From assembly GCF_030246865.1 (NCBI RefSeq), contig NZ_CP126738.1:124001-188000 (forward strand): DNA of 64,000 nucleotides, read 5' to 3'. This stretch comes from Microbacterium sp. zg-B96. Its GTDB lineage: Bacteria; Actinomycetota; Actinomycetes; Actinomycetales; Microbacteriaceae. Position numbers and translations under genes: made by a program. Positions 32,193 to 40,728 of the stretch are shown here, one piece after another (position 1 is the first letter of the stretch; each line of letters opens with the position of its first letter). Below the pieces are notes generated by a model, which ran no database searches, had not been told where the DNA came from, and saw only the letters and a list, made by a program, of their open reading frames with translations.

Positions 32193-34334
32193 ATGCCTAA
32201 AAGCAAAAAGCCCGCCGGCGGTCGCCCCGCGAAGAACTTCGAACCGCGTTACGGTGCGAAGACGAGCTACCAGGACCGCAAGCGTCAGCCCGGCGATGCC
32301 TCGACCGGCACCACCGGATCGAAGAGCCCCAGCCACCGCGGCTACCGACCCGACACCGCTGCCACCGGCGAGGCGCCCAAGCGCCGCTGGACCGCGCAGG
32401 AGAAGGTGGGCCGCGAAGAGGCCCGCACCATCCGCACGCACTCGCAGGGTGACGACCGTCCCCGTCGTTCGTTCGACGACCGTCCGGCCCGCCCGGTCGG
32501 TGACCGCCCCCAGCGTGACGACCGCGGCTTCCGCGGTGATCGCGTCGCCCGTGATGAGCGTCGCCCCACCGGTGACGGCCGCCCGTCGTACCGTCCGGAG
32601 CGTTCGTCCGACGACCGTCCGGCCCGTGCATACAGCGACCGTCCGCAGCGTGACGACCGTCCGGCCCGTTCGTACAGCGACCGTCCGCAGCGCGATGACC
32701 GTCCGGCCCGTTCGTTCAGCGACCGTCCGCAGCGCGATGACCGTCCGGCCCGTTCGTTCAGCGACCGTCCCGCCCGCGATGACCGTCCCACTCGCTCGTT
32801 CAGCGACCGTCCGGCTCGCACCTTCGACGAGCGTCCCCGTCGCGACGCCGGCGACCGCCCGCAGCGCGACGACCGCCCGGCCCGTTCGTACAGTGACCGC
32901 CCGCAGCGCGATGACCGTCCGGTCCGCTCGTTCAGCGACCGCCCGGCTCGCTCGTTCGACGACCGTCCTCGTCGCGACTCGGGTGACCGTCCGGCACGCT
33001 CCTTCGACGACCGGCCCCGTCGCGACTCGAACGACCGCCCGGCACGCCCGGACTGGAACGCCGAGACCAAGAGCAAGGCGCACCAGGACAACGTCGACGT
33101 CGTGCACGAGCGTCTGCAGGCCGAAGCGGTTCAGGCCGGCGAGGTCGCAGATGTGACGTTCTCGAGCCTCGGGCTCGGCGACAACATCGTCCGCGTGCTG
33201 GCCGATCTCGGGGCACCGACCCCGTTCCCGATCCAGGCCGCGACGATCACCCCGATCCTCGAGGGCAAGGATGTGCTGGCGCGCGGTCGTACCGGCTCCG
33301 GCAAGACCATCGCCTTCGGCGCTCCGCTGGTGGAGTCGCTGCTGCGTTCGCAGGCCGGCAAGCGCCGTGAATTCGGTCGCCTCCCCAAGGCGCTCGTGCT
33401 GGCCCCGACCCGCGAGCTCGCGCTGCAGATCGACCGCACGATCCAGCCGATCGCCCGCAGCGTCGGCATCTTCACCACGCAGATCTACGGCGGTGTGCCG
33501 CAGGCACGCCAGGTCGGCGCGCTGAAGAAGGGCGTGGACATCATCATCGGCACGCCGGGTCGCATCGAAGACCTCGTGGCGCAGGGCAAGCTCAACCTCT
33601 CCGAGGTGCAGATCGTCGTTCTCGACGAGGCCGACCACATGTCCGAGCTCGGGTTCCTCGAGCCCATGCAGCGGATCCTGCGTCTGGTCGCAGATGGCGC
33701 GCAGAAGCTGATGTTCTCCGCCACGCTCGACCGCGAGGTCGCAGCCCTTGTCGACGAGTTCCTCGTCGAGCCGGCCGTCTACGAGGTCGCCGGTGAAGAC
33801 CAGGACTCCAGCACGATCAACCACCGCATCCTGGTGATCGATCACCGCGACAAGGCCGAGATCCTCAACTCGCTGGTCGACCGCGCGGGCAAGACGCTCG
33901 TCTTCGCCCGGACCCGGGCGTACGCCGAAATGCTCGCCGAGCAGTTCGACGACCTCGGCATCTCGGCGGTCGCGCTGCACGGTGACCTGAACCAGGCCAA
34001 GCGCACGCGCAACCTGCAGCGCCTGACCGACGGTCGGGTCAACGTCCTGGTGGCCACCGATGTCGCCGCCCGCGGCATCCACGTCGACGACATCGACCTG
34101 GTCATCCAGGCCGACGCCCCCGACGAGTACAAGACGTACCTGCACCGCTCCGGTCGTACCGGTCGCGCGGGCCGCGTCGGCACCGTCGTCACTCTCATCC
34201 CGCGTCAGCGCCGTCGGCGTATGACCGAGATGCTCGAGCGCGCCGAGATCGACGCCCCGTTCGACGAGGTGCGTGTCGGCGACGACATCCTCGAAGAGCT
34301 GGCCGGCCGCCAGCTCGCCGAGGTGGACGCGTAA
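32193..34334 (+). CDS. DEAD-box RNA helicase with N-terminal Arg/Asp-rich repeats
   Basis: 713 residues from ATG 32193 (GAAGGA upstream). Residues 1-300 are a disordered basic region with many copies of a 14-residue unit, SDRPQRDDRPARSF and variants. The helicase core begins at about 310: TFSSLGLGDNI (Q motif), GRTGSGKT near 365, PTRELALQ, TPGR, DEAD near 478, SAT, and HRSGRTGRAG. It remodels RNA, probably in ribosome assembly or mRNA decay at low temperature. Repeat tails of this kind bind RNA and can drive condensates, but they are usually C-terminal. Confidence 0.93.
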   Translation: MPKSKKPAGGRPAKNFEPRYGAKTSYQDRKRQPGDASTGTTGSKSPSHRGYRPDTAATGEAPKRRWTAQEKVGREEARTIRTHSQGDDRPRRSFDDRPARPVGDRPQRDDRGFRGDRVARDERRPTGDGRPSYRPERSSDDRPARAYSDRPQRDDRPARSYSDRPQRDDRPARSFSDRPQRDDRPARSFSDRPARDDRPTRSFSDRPARTFDERPRRDAGDRPQRDDRPARSYSDRPQRDDRPVRSFSDRPARSFDDRPRRDSGDRPARSFDDRPRRDSNDRPARPDWNAETKSKAHQDNVDVVHERLQAEAVQAGEVADVTFSSLGLGDNIVRVLADLGAPTPFPIQAATITPILEGKDVLARGRTGSGKTIAFGAPLVESLLRSQAGKRREFGRLPKALVLAPTRELALQIDRTIQPIARSVGIFTTQIYGGVPQARQVGALKKGVDIIIGTPGRIEDLVAQGKLNLSEVQIVVLDEADHMSELGFLEPMQRILRLVADGAQKLMFSATLDREVAALVDEFLVEPAVYEVAGEDQDSSTINHRILVIDHRDKAEILNSLVDRAGKTLVFARTRAYAEMLAEQFDDLGISAVALHGDLNQAKRTRNLQRLTDGRVNVLVATDVAARGIHVDDIDLVIQADAPDEYKTYLHRSGRTGRAGRVGTVVTLIPRQRRRRMTEMLERAEIDAPFDEVRVGDDILEELAGRQLAEVDA
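32631..33050 (+). repeat. In-frame 42-bp repeat tract in the helicase gene
   Basis: The DNA encoding SDRPQRDDRPARSF repeats with a 42-bp unit and a few shorter or altered units. It stays in frame throughout, so it is a coding repeat that could expand or contract by recombination. Confidence 0.85.
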
Positions 34335-34347
34335 GCAGCCCCACCCC

Positions 34348-34383
34348 GATGCGCCGATCGCCTGCCCAGGCGGTCGGCGCATC
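34348..34383 (+). terminator. Terminator downstream of the DEAD-box gene
   Basis: A 16-bp stem (34348-34363 with 34368-34383, one G-T pair) with a 4-nt loop is followed by GTCGTTTTC. It lies 13 bp after the stop codon and may also serve the convergent amidohydrolase gene. Confidence 0.75.
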
Positions 34384-34401
34384 GTCGTTTTCAGGCCGGT
34401 G

Positions 34402-35643
34402 TCACGACGGCAGCCAGGTGCGCGTCGCGGTGACCAACGCGGTGACACCCATCGTGAGCGTGGGCTCGATCACCGGCGCGTAGTGCGGCGAGTGGTTGGA
34501 CGGGACCTTCAGCAGTGCCGGATCCGTCATGTCGCCCGTCGTGAACAGCGAGGGGTCGGCACCGCCGAGCAGCCAGTACGACAGCGGCACACCGGCGGCC
34601 GTGGCGAGGATGCCGACGTCTTCGCTGCCCGCTCCCGCCCCCGGGTCCATCACCTTGTCCGCGCCGAGCCAGCTGGCGAACGCGTCGAGCGTCTTCGCCA
34701 GCGCCGCCGCGTCGTTCACCACGACGGGGAACCGCTCGATCTCGGTGATGGTGGGCTCCTGCGGCGCGCCGGCGGTGGTGGCCTCGCCGCGGACGATGCG
34801 GTCGACGCTGGCGAGGATGTGATCGCGCACCGTCTCGGTGTAGCTGCGGATGTTCAGTTGCAGCTCGGCTTCGTTGGGAATGACGTTCGCTGCATCCCCG
34901 GAGTGCACCGAGCCGACCGTGAGCACGGCGGTGGCGGTGCTGGGGATTTCGCGGGAGATGATCGTCTGCAGGCGCAGGATGGTCTCCGCGGCCATGACGA
35001 CAGGATCGATCGACGCCTCGGGCATGGAGCCGTGCGCGCCGCGGCCCACCAGGCGCACGCGCAGCGAGTCCGAGCCGGCGTACGACGCCCCGGGGTGGCC
35101 GGCGATCTTGCCGGCCGGCAGGGGGGCGACGTGCTGGCCGAGCACCACGTCGGGCTTGGGGAACTTCTCGTACAGACCGTCGTCGACGAGCGTCTGCGCG
35201 CCGGCACCGAGTTCCTCGGCAGGCTGGAACACGATCATGAGTGTGCCCGACCAGCTCCCCTTGTCATCGGAGAGCACTTTGGCGGCGCCGAGCATGCAGG
35301 TCACATGCATGTCGTGCCCGCACATGTGGCCAACTGGCACGACCTTGCCGCTCGCGTCGGTCGCCGTCACCGTGCTGGCATACGGCAGTCCGGTGTCCTC
35401 CTTGATGGGAAGGGCGTCCATGTCGGCGCGCAGCAGCGCCGTCGGACCGTCGCCGTTTCGCAGCAGACCCACCACGCCGGTCTTGCCGACGCCGGTCGTC
35501 ACCTCGAACCCCAGCTCCCCCAGACGCTTCGCGGCGATGCCGGAGGTGCGGTGTTCCTGGAATCCCAGTTCCGGGTGGCTGTGCAGGTCCCGGTACAGAT
35601 CTGCCAGGGCGGGGTCTACGGTGACGTTCTCGTGCGCTTCCAT
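34402..35643 (-). CDS. M20-family amidohydrolase
   Basis: 413 residues from ATG 35643 (MEAHENVTVD; GGGAGC upstream). LHSHPELGFQEHRTS, ALLRADMDALPIKE, GHMCGHDMHVTCMLGAAKVL and VFQPAEELGAGAQTLVDDG carry the metal ligands of the HipO/AmhX amidohydrolase branch; GRGAHGSMPEASIDPV starts the lid domain. These enzymes cleave N-acyl amino acids or auxin-type conjugates. Substrate unknown. Upstream genes on the same strand are a glycosyltransferase and a radical SAM protein. Confidence 0.9.
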   Translation of the reverse strand: MEAHENVTVDPALADLYRDLHSHPELGFQEHRTSGIAAKRLGELGFEVTTGVGKTGVVGLLRNGDGPTALLRADMDALPIKEDTGLPYASTVTATDASGKVVPVGHMCGHDMHVTCMLGAAKVLSDDKGSWSGTLMIVFQPAEELGAGAQTLVDDGLYEKFPKPDVVLGQHVAPLPAGKIAGHPGASYAGSDSLRVRLVGRGAHGSMPEASIDPVVMAAETILRLQTIISREIPSTATAVLTVGSVHSGDAANVIPNEAELQLNIRSYTETVRDHILASVDRIVRGEATTAGAPQEPTITEIERFPVVVNDAAALAKTLDAFASWLGADKVMDPGAGAGSEDVGILATAAGVPLSYWLLGGADPSLFTTGDMTDPALLKVPSNHSPHYAPVIEPTLTMGVTALVTATRTWLPS

Positions 35644-35737
35644 CGGGGATGCTCCCTTCGTCGCTTGCGGACTCTGCCCTGAGTCTGCGTCGCCGTCGAC
35701 ACCGGCACAAGGCACCCGGCGGGCGCCTCGGGGAGGG

Positions 35738-37003
35738 CTACGCGAGCGCCGCCACCAGCTCCGCGGCCCGAGGCGCCCCGCCCAGGCTGCGCAGCTCCGC
35801 GCCGACGCGGGCGGCGCCGTCCCGGTACGACGGATCGCCCGCTACGCGGCGATACCCGGCCGCGATCCGTTCGGCGGACGGTGTGCCGGTGCGCAGGTTC
35901 ACCCCCGCGCCGGCCCATGCGACCCGTGCCGCGATCTCGGGCTTGTCCAGATCGCCGCCGCCGATGACCAGCGGAATGTCGTGCGCCAGCGCCGCGAGCG
36001 TGCCGCCCCAGCCGCCGTTGGTGATCATCACCTGCACTCGGGGGAGCAGCTGCGCATAGGGGATGAACCCGGCCACGCGGGCATTGTGCGGCACCGGGAA
36101 CGGCAGGGTGTCGTGACCCCGGATGCCGGTGGTCGCCACCACGATGACGTCCTCGCCGGCCAGCGCCTCCAGGGTGGGACGGATGAGATCGCTCGGATCG
36201 ATGTTCTGCGTCCCCTGCGTGACGCAGACGACGGTGCGGGATTCCAGGTCGCTCCACCACTGCGGCGGCGCGAACCCGTCCCCGGGCGACCGGGCGACCA
36301 GGCCCACGAAGTGCAGGTGGGCGGGGCGGTCAGGTCGGGCGAAGTCGAGGGCAGGGCTACCGCTTGCCGTCACCAGCTGCTGCGACATCACGGTGGTGTT
36401 GAAGTCGCGACGGGAGGGCGGCAGCCCCGCGGCATCGCGGGCGCGTGCGAGCGGTTTCTGCAGTGGGCGCCCGAGCAGCCGCGCTGCGATCACACGGAGC
36501 GCGGCATCCCTCGCCTTCGTCAGCGGATTGGTGCCGGGGACCAGGCCCACGCCGCTGGGCGGGCCGAATCTGCTGGGCATGTAGGGCGGCAGCACGGCGA
36601 CGGTCGCCCACGGGCAGCCGGCCTTCTCGGCGAACAGGGCCGTGCCGACCGACAGCTCGTCGCCGGCGATCACATCCCACGGCTCCCGCGACCACTCCGC
36701 GGTCAGGTCGGCGACCTGTCCCGGGGCGGTGTTGATCATGCAGTCCTCGACGTTCACGAGGAGCTGCGCGAGGCCCTTCTTGCCGACCAGCCGCGGAAAG
36801 GTCGCCGCCATGTCGTGCTCGTCGAAGTCGGGCGCCTCGGTCCACGGCACCGCGCGGGCGCCGACCGCGGCGATCGCGTCGCCGAACGCCCTGCCGGTGT
36901 AGAAGCGCACATCGTGGCCGCGAGTGCCGAGTTGTTCGGCGACGGCGAGCATCGGGGTGACGTGGCCGGTGAAGGGCATGGCGGTGAGCATGATGCGTGC
37001 CAT
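35738..37003 (-). CDS. GT1-family (UGT/MGT-like) glycosyltransferase
   Basis: 421 residues. ARIMLTAMPFTGHVTPMLAVAEQLGTRGHDV is the acceptor-side Rossmann start, and TNGGWGGTLAALAHDIPLVIGGGDLDKPEIAARVAWAGAG is the nucleotide-sugar donor motif of macrolide/erythromycin-type glycosyltransferases. It probably glycosylates a small hydrophobic molecule, for detoxification or natural-product decoration. An ATG at 37012 is an alternative start. There is no biosynthetic cluster around it. Confidence 0.88.
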   Translation of the reverse strand: MARIMLTAMPFTGHVTPMLAVAEQLGTRGHDVRFYTGRAFGDAIAAVGARAVPWTEAPDFDEHDMAATFPRLVGKKGLAQLLVNVEDCMINTAPGQVADLTAEWSREPWDVIAGDELSVGTALFAEKAGCPWATVAVLPPYMPSRFGPPSGVGLVPGTNPLTKARDAALRVIAARLLGRPLQKPLARARDAAGLPPSRRDFNTTVMSQQLVTASGSPALDFARPDRPAHLHFVGLVARSPGDGFAPPQWWSDLESRTVVCVTQGTQNIDPSDLIRPTLEALAGEDVIVVATTGIRGHDTLPFPVPHNARVAGFIPYAQLLPRVQVMITNGGWGGTLAALAHDIPLVIGGGDLDKPEIAARVAWAGAGVNLRTGTPSAERIAAGYRRVAGDPSYRDGAARVGAELRSLGGAPRAAELVAALA

Positions 37004-37046
37004 GCGCAACATGGTGCACCCGGATGCCGACGGGCGAAAGACCGCG

Positions 37047-38093
37047 TCAGAACAGCGTCGCGGTGGCCGCCGCCTGGCCGCGCGAGGTCGTGACGATCGG
37101 TCCGGGCCGCGCCGGGCGGACCGGCTCGTCGTCCTCCGCGCCGCCGGCCAGACCGTGCAGGCGCAGCAGCGGCCGCACCCGGCGCGCCAGCCAGACCCGG
37201 TACGCCTTGGGAGCACCGACGGATGCCCCGGGGTACAGGCCGCGGTACGACGAGACCAGTTCGGGGTGCTCGCGGGCGAGCCACTGCATGAACCACGGCT
37301 TGACGCCGGGGCGCAGGTGCATCGCGCCCCAGACGATGCGACCGGCGCCTGCGTCCCTGATGCGCCGGAGCGCATCGTCGAGCACCGCCACCGAATCGGT
37401 CAGGTGCGGCACGATCGGCATGAGGAACACCGTGACCCGGAAGCCGGCCTCCCTGGCGGCCCGCACGGTGTCCAGTCGGGCCTGGAACGACGGCGCCCCC
37501 GGCTCGATCGCGGCGCGCAGCGCCTCGTCGGGAACGGCGATCGACATCGCCAGCGACACCGGCACGGATGCCGCGGCTTCCCGCAGCAGCGGCAGGTCGC
37601 GGCGGATGAGCGTGCCTTTCGTGAGCACCGAGAACGGGGTGCCCGATTCGGTGAGCGCGCCGATGATCCCGGGCATGAGCCGGTACCGGCCCTCGGCGCG
37701 CTGATACGGGTCGGTGTTGGTTCCCAGCGCCACCGGCTCCCGCGCCCATGACCCGCGGCGCACCTCGCGGGCGAGCACGTCGGCGACGTTGATCTTCACG
37801 ATGATCTGGGAATCGAAGTCCCTCCCGGCATCCAGATCGAGGTACTCGTGCGTGCCACGAGCGAAGCAATAAACGCAGGCATGACTGCACCCCCGATACG
37901 GGTTCACCGTCCAGTCGAAGGGCATCGCCGAGACGGCGGGCACCCGGTTGAGCGCCGACTTGCACTGCACCTCGTGGAAGGTCATCCCGGCGAACTCGGG
38001 CGTGGTCACCGAGCGCACCAGGCCGTCGATGCGTTCCATTCCGGGCAGGGCGTCGGCATCCACCACTCCCAGTTCCTGACCTTGCCACCGCAT
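37047..38093 (-). CDS. Rv2578c-family radical SAM protein
   Basis: 348 residues from ATG 38093 (MRWQGQELG). CSHACVYCFARGTHEYLDLD contains the CxxxCxxC iron-sulfur motif and is characteristic of the actinobacterial Rv2578c branch, related to SplB-like radical SAM proteins. The rest (IIVKINVADVLAREV, LGTNTDPYQRAEGRY, LTKGTLIRRDLPLL) follows that family. Reaction unknown. It is divergent from the VanY gene with 112 bp between starts. Confidence 0.9.
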   Translation of the reverse strand: MRWQGQELGVVDADALPGMERIDGLVRSVTTPEFAGMTFHEVQCKSALNRVPAVSAMPFDWTVNPYRGCSHACVYCFARGTHEYLDLDAGRDFDSQIIVKINVADVLAREVRRGSWAREPVALGTNTDPYQRAEGRYRLMPGIIGALTESGTPFSVLTKGTLIRRDLPLLREAAASVPVSLAMSIAVPDEALRAAIEPGAPSFQARLDTVRAAREAGFRVTVFLMPIVPHLTDSVAVLDDALRRIRDAGAGRIVWGAMHLRPGVKPWFMQWLAREHPELVSSYRGLYPGASVGAPKAYRVWLARRVRPLLRLHGLAGGAEDDEPVRPARPGPIVTTSRGQAAATATLF

Positions 38094-38193
38094 CGGTCCA
38101 TGGGAACAGATCTTCGAGAGTATGTCAACCGGGGTGGATGATGGATCGAACGGCGCGCTGGGTTCCGATGCGGGCGCGGGGACGCGTAAAGGG

Positions 38194-38199
38194 GACAAT
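38194..38199 (+). promoter_or_regulatory. -10 hexamer of a probable leaderless vanY-like promoter
   Basis: GACAAT, 6 bases, then GTG 38206. This spacing decides in favour of GTG 38206 over an in-frame ATG at 38122 that would leave only 28 bp to the divergent gene. Confidence 0.5.
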
Positions 38200-38205
38200 G
38201 GGGAG

Positions 38206-39252
38206 GTGACGGATCCCGAACCGCCGGTGTACCGCCGTGCCCCGCGCGCGGCGGTTGCGCCGCGGCAGCCGGCGCGGCGCGCACGGCGCAGTCGTGCCGC
38301 GCGCCGACGGGGAGCGATCGTGCTCGCGGTGCTCGCGGCGCTGGTGCTGTGGGGCGGGATCGCACTGTCCAGCGCTGTGCTGGCGCCTGTGGCCGAGACC
38401 GGCCCGAAGGACGGCGTGCCGGTCGGCACGCGCGCCGCGCCGGCGGCCACGACGCTGCCGGTTCCCACCATGCGCGGCGCGGAGCCGGTGGAGCAGGTCG
38501 AGGCGGCACCGGACGAGCCCGAGGTGACCGACGGGATCTGCGTCGAGGCCCAGGTGACCGAGGCACTCGCCGCCGGCGACGACCGCGCCGTCATCGCCGC
38601 GGCGGGTGGCGCCGAGGCGTTCCGTCAGGCGGTCGCCGAGGGAGCCGCGCCCTGTGTCGACCTGACCGATCCCGCCCGGCTGTGGATGGTGGTCAACAAG
38701 CAGCTTCCCTATGCGCCGCTGGAGTACGCCCCGTCGCCGCTGGTCTCCGCCGGCGCCATGCCCGGCGGCAATCAGGCGATCCTGCGAGCGGATGCCGCCG
38801 CCGCGCTGTCCGAGATGGCCGCCGCCGCCGAGGCTGCGGGCCGCGAGATCGGGGTGCAGAACGGCTATCGCTCGTTCGGGATGCAGCAGTCGATCTATGC
38901 CGCGCATGTCGAGGACCGCGGCGTCGCCGGGGCCGACCTCGTCAGCGCCCGACCCGGCTTCAGTGAGCACCAGTCGGGGCTGACCGCCGACGTCGTCGCC
39001 TGCGACGGCGTGTGCGGGCACCTCGACGATCTCGCCGGCACGCCTGCCGACCGGTGGATCCGCGAGCACGCGTGGGAGTACGGCTGGATCGTCCGCTACG
39101 AAGAGGGCTACACCGCCATCACCGGCTATGCGCACGAGCCGTGGCACCTGCGCTTCATCGGAGTCGATCTCGCGCGCGCCTACCGCGAGGGCGGTTTCCA
39201 CTCCCTCGAGGAGTTCTTCGGGCTCCCCGCCGCACCCGACTACGCCGACTAG
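38206..39252 (+). CDS. VanY-type D-alanyl-D-alanine carboxypeptidase
   Basis: 348 residues from GTG 38206. A basic cytoplasmic start (YRRAPRAAVAPRQPARRARR), one membrane helix near residues 36-56, a Pro/Ala-rich spacer, then the peptidase domain: QNGYRSFGMQQSIY, FSEHQSGLTADVVACDG with the zinc-binding His and Asp, and HEPWHLRFIG with the last His. It trims D-Ala from peptidoglycan stem peptides outside the membrane. The region between helix and domain contains a small Cys-bounded module (GICVEAQVTEALAAGDDRAV). Confidence 0.9.
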   Translation: MTDPEPPVYRRAPRAAVAPRQPARRARRSRAARRRGAIVLAVLAALVLWGGIALSSAVLAPVAETGPKDGVPVGTRAAPAATTLPVPTMRGAEPVEQVEAAPDEPEVTDGICVEAQVTEALAAGDDRAVIAAAGGAEAFRQAVAEGAAPCVDLTDPARLWMVVNKQLPYAPLEYAPSPLVSAGAMPGGNQAILRADAAAALSEMAAAAEAAGREIGVQNGYRSFGMQQSIYAAHVEDRGVAGADLVSARPGFSEHQSGLTADVVACDGVCGHLDDLAGTPADRWIREHAWEYGWIVRYEEGYTAITGYAHEPWHLRFIGVDLARAYREGGFHSLEEFFGLPAAPDYAD

Positions 39253-39338
39253 CGGCATCCCACAATCCCGCGGTACTCAGTTCCGCACATCGCGGCATTC
39301 AATCCCACAAACGGGTGTGTTCGGGTGGTCCCAGAGCC

Positions 39339-39344
39339 TAGACT
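39339..39344 (+). promoter_or_regulatory. -10 hexamer of the acyl-CoA dehydrogenase gene
   Basis: TAGACT in the 187-bp gap 39253-39439 would start a leader of about 90 nt before ATG 39440. No clear -35 or operator is seen in the gap. Confidence 0.45.
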
Positions 39345-39439
39345 CGCCTCGGCAGCGTCGCCCTTCGGCCGGCGGTGCCCCACCGAGACGTCTGAGTACC
39401 CGGCGGCGCCGCCGCCGAAAACCTGAAGGGGGCCTGCGC

Positions 39440-40603
39440 ATGGAGCGGGACATCTACGACGAAGACCACGACGCGTTCCGCGAGGTCGTCCGCGAGTTCA
39501 TCAAGCGGTACGTCACCAACGAGAAGCGCGAACAGTGGGATGCCGACGGCGAGATCGACCGAGCGACGATGCTCGCAGCCGGGGAGTCGGGCCTGATCGG
39601 CCTGTCGGTGCCCGAGGAGTTCGGCGGCGCGGGAATGCTGCAGGACTACCGCTTCCGCACGATCGTCAACGAAGAGGTGATCGGCGCCGGAGCCGGGTCC
39701 CTCGCGGGGGCCTTCGGCATCCAGGACGACCTGGCCGTGCCGTATCTCGTGCACATGGGCACGCAGGCGCAGAAGGAGAAGTGGCTGCCTCGCATGGCCA
39801 CCGGCGAGGTGCTCGGTGCACTGGCGATGACCGAGCCGGGCGCGGGCAGCGACCTGCGCGGCATCAAGACCACCGCCAAGAAGGTGGACGGCGGCTACCT
39901 CGTCAACGGCGCGAAGACGTTCATCTCCTCCGGCAAGACCGCCGACATCGTCGTGACCTTCGTCAAGACGGGGGAGGGCACCCGCCCGGACGCCTTCAGC
40001 CTGCTCATCCTGGAGAACGGGATGGCAGGCTTCGACCACGGCAAGAAGCTGCACAAGATGGGCTCGCACGGTCACGACACCGCCGAGCTGTCGTTCACCG
40101 ACGTGTTCGTGCCGGAGGAGAACCTCATCAGCGGCACCGAGGGCCAGGGGTTCCTGCAGCTGATGATGAACCTGCCGCTGGAGCGACTGTCGATCGGTAT
40201 CGCCGCGGCATCCGCCTCGCAGGCGGCGCTGGCGTGGACCGTGGAGTACACCAAGAGCCGGGAGGCGTTCGGCGAGCGGATCATCGACTTCCAGAACACC
40301 CGCTTCAAGCTCGCCGACGTCGCCACGACCGTCGACGTGCTGTGGGCGTACCTCGACCGGGCGCTGCTGGCGTACAAGGACGGCAAGCTCACCGCCGAAG
40401 AGGCCGCGAAGGTGAAGTTCTGGACCACCGACCGTGAGTGGGAGATCCTCGACACCTGCGTGCAGCTGCACGGCGGCTACGGGTACATCACCGAGTACCC
40501 GATCGCCCGCGCGTTCCTCGATGCCCGCGTGCACCGCATCTACGGCGGCACGAACGAGATCATGCGCGACATCGTGAGCCGCAAGATCGCCGGCAAGCGC
40601 TGA
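39440..40603 (+). CDS. Acyl-CoA dehydrogenase
   Basis: 387 residues from ATG 39440, with GAAGGGGG upstream. LGALAMTEPGAGSDLRGIKTTA is the FAD-side motif, and IYGGTNEIMRDIVSRKI the C-terminal one. The catalytic Glu position of medium-chain enzymes in that last motif is Gly here, while WTVEYTKSREAFG (near residue 268) carries the Glu used by isovaleryl- and long-chain-type enzymes. It therefore belongs to the LCAD/IVD branch and probably acts on long or branched acyl-CoA. It stands alone. Confidence 0.92.
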   Translation: MERDIYDEDHDAFREVVREFIKRYVTNEKREQWDADGEIDRATMLAAGESGLIGLSVPEEFGGAGMLQDYRFRTIVNEEVIGAGAGSLAGAFGIQDDLAVPYLVHMGTQAQKEKWLPRMATGEVLGALAMTEPGAGSDLRGIKTTAKKVDGGYLVNGAKTFISSGKTADIVVTFVKTGEGTRPDAFSLLILENGMAGFDHGKKLHKMGSHGHDTAELSFTDVFVPEENLISGTEGQGFLQLMMNLPLERLSIGIAAASASQAALAWTVEYTKSREAFGERIIDFQNTRFKLADVATTVDVLWAYLDRALLAYKDGKLTAEEAAKVKFWTTDREWEILDTCVQLHGGYGYITEYPIARAFLDARVHRIYGGTNEIMRDIVSRKIAGKR

Positions 40604-40663
40604 CGCCCCGGCGGCGCCGCGCCCGCCGCCCGTCCGCCGCCGGCCCGCCCGCCCGCCCGCCGC

Positions 40664-40728
40664 GAGAAACCACTTTTCGGACGAGAAACCATGCATCGCG
40701 TGGTTTCTCGTCCGATTTGTGGTTTCTC
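40664..40728. repeat. Large imperfect hairpin with internal GAGAAACCA repeats
   Basis: Arms 40664-40691 and 40701-40728 match at 25 of 28 positions, the exception being TTT facing TTT. Each arm contains GAGAAACCA twice, so the motif occurs four times. It lies between convergent genes and runs into the stop codon of the ykoC-like gene (40727-40729). It may act as a two-way terminator or be a mobile palindromic element. Confidence 0.8.

Noticed and set aside
32631..33050. Regular repeats considered as a CRISPR array
   Set aside because: The units are in frame with a helicase gene, have no unique spacers of constant size and no cas genes are present.
32100..34448. Antisense frame with Thr/Val/Arg repeats opposite the DEAD-box gene
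   Set aside because: The repeats mirror the coding 42-bp repeats of the helicase; nothing supports independent expression.
38122..38205. Upstream ATG start for the VanY-like gene at 38122
   Set aside because: It has no good ribosome site and leaves 28 bp to the divergent gene; the GACAAT-6 nt-GTG arrangement at 38206 is better.
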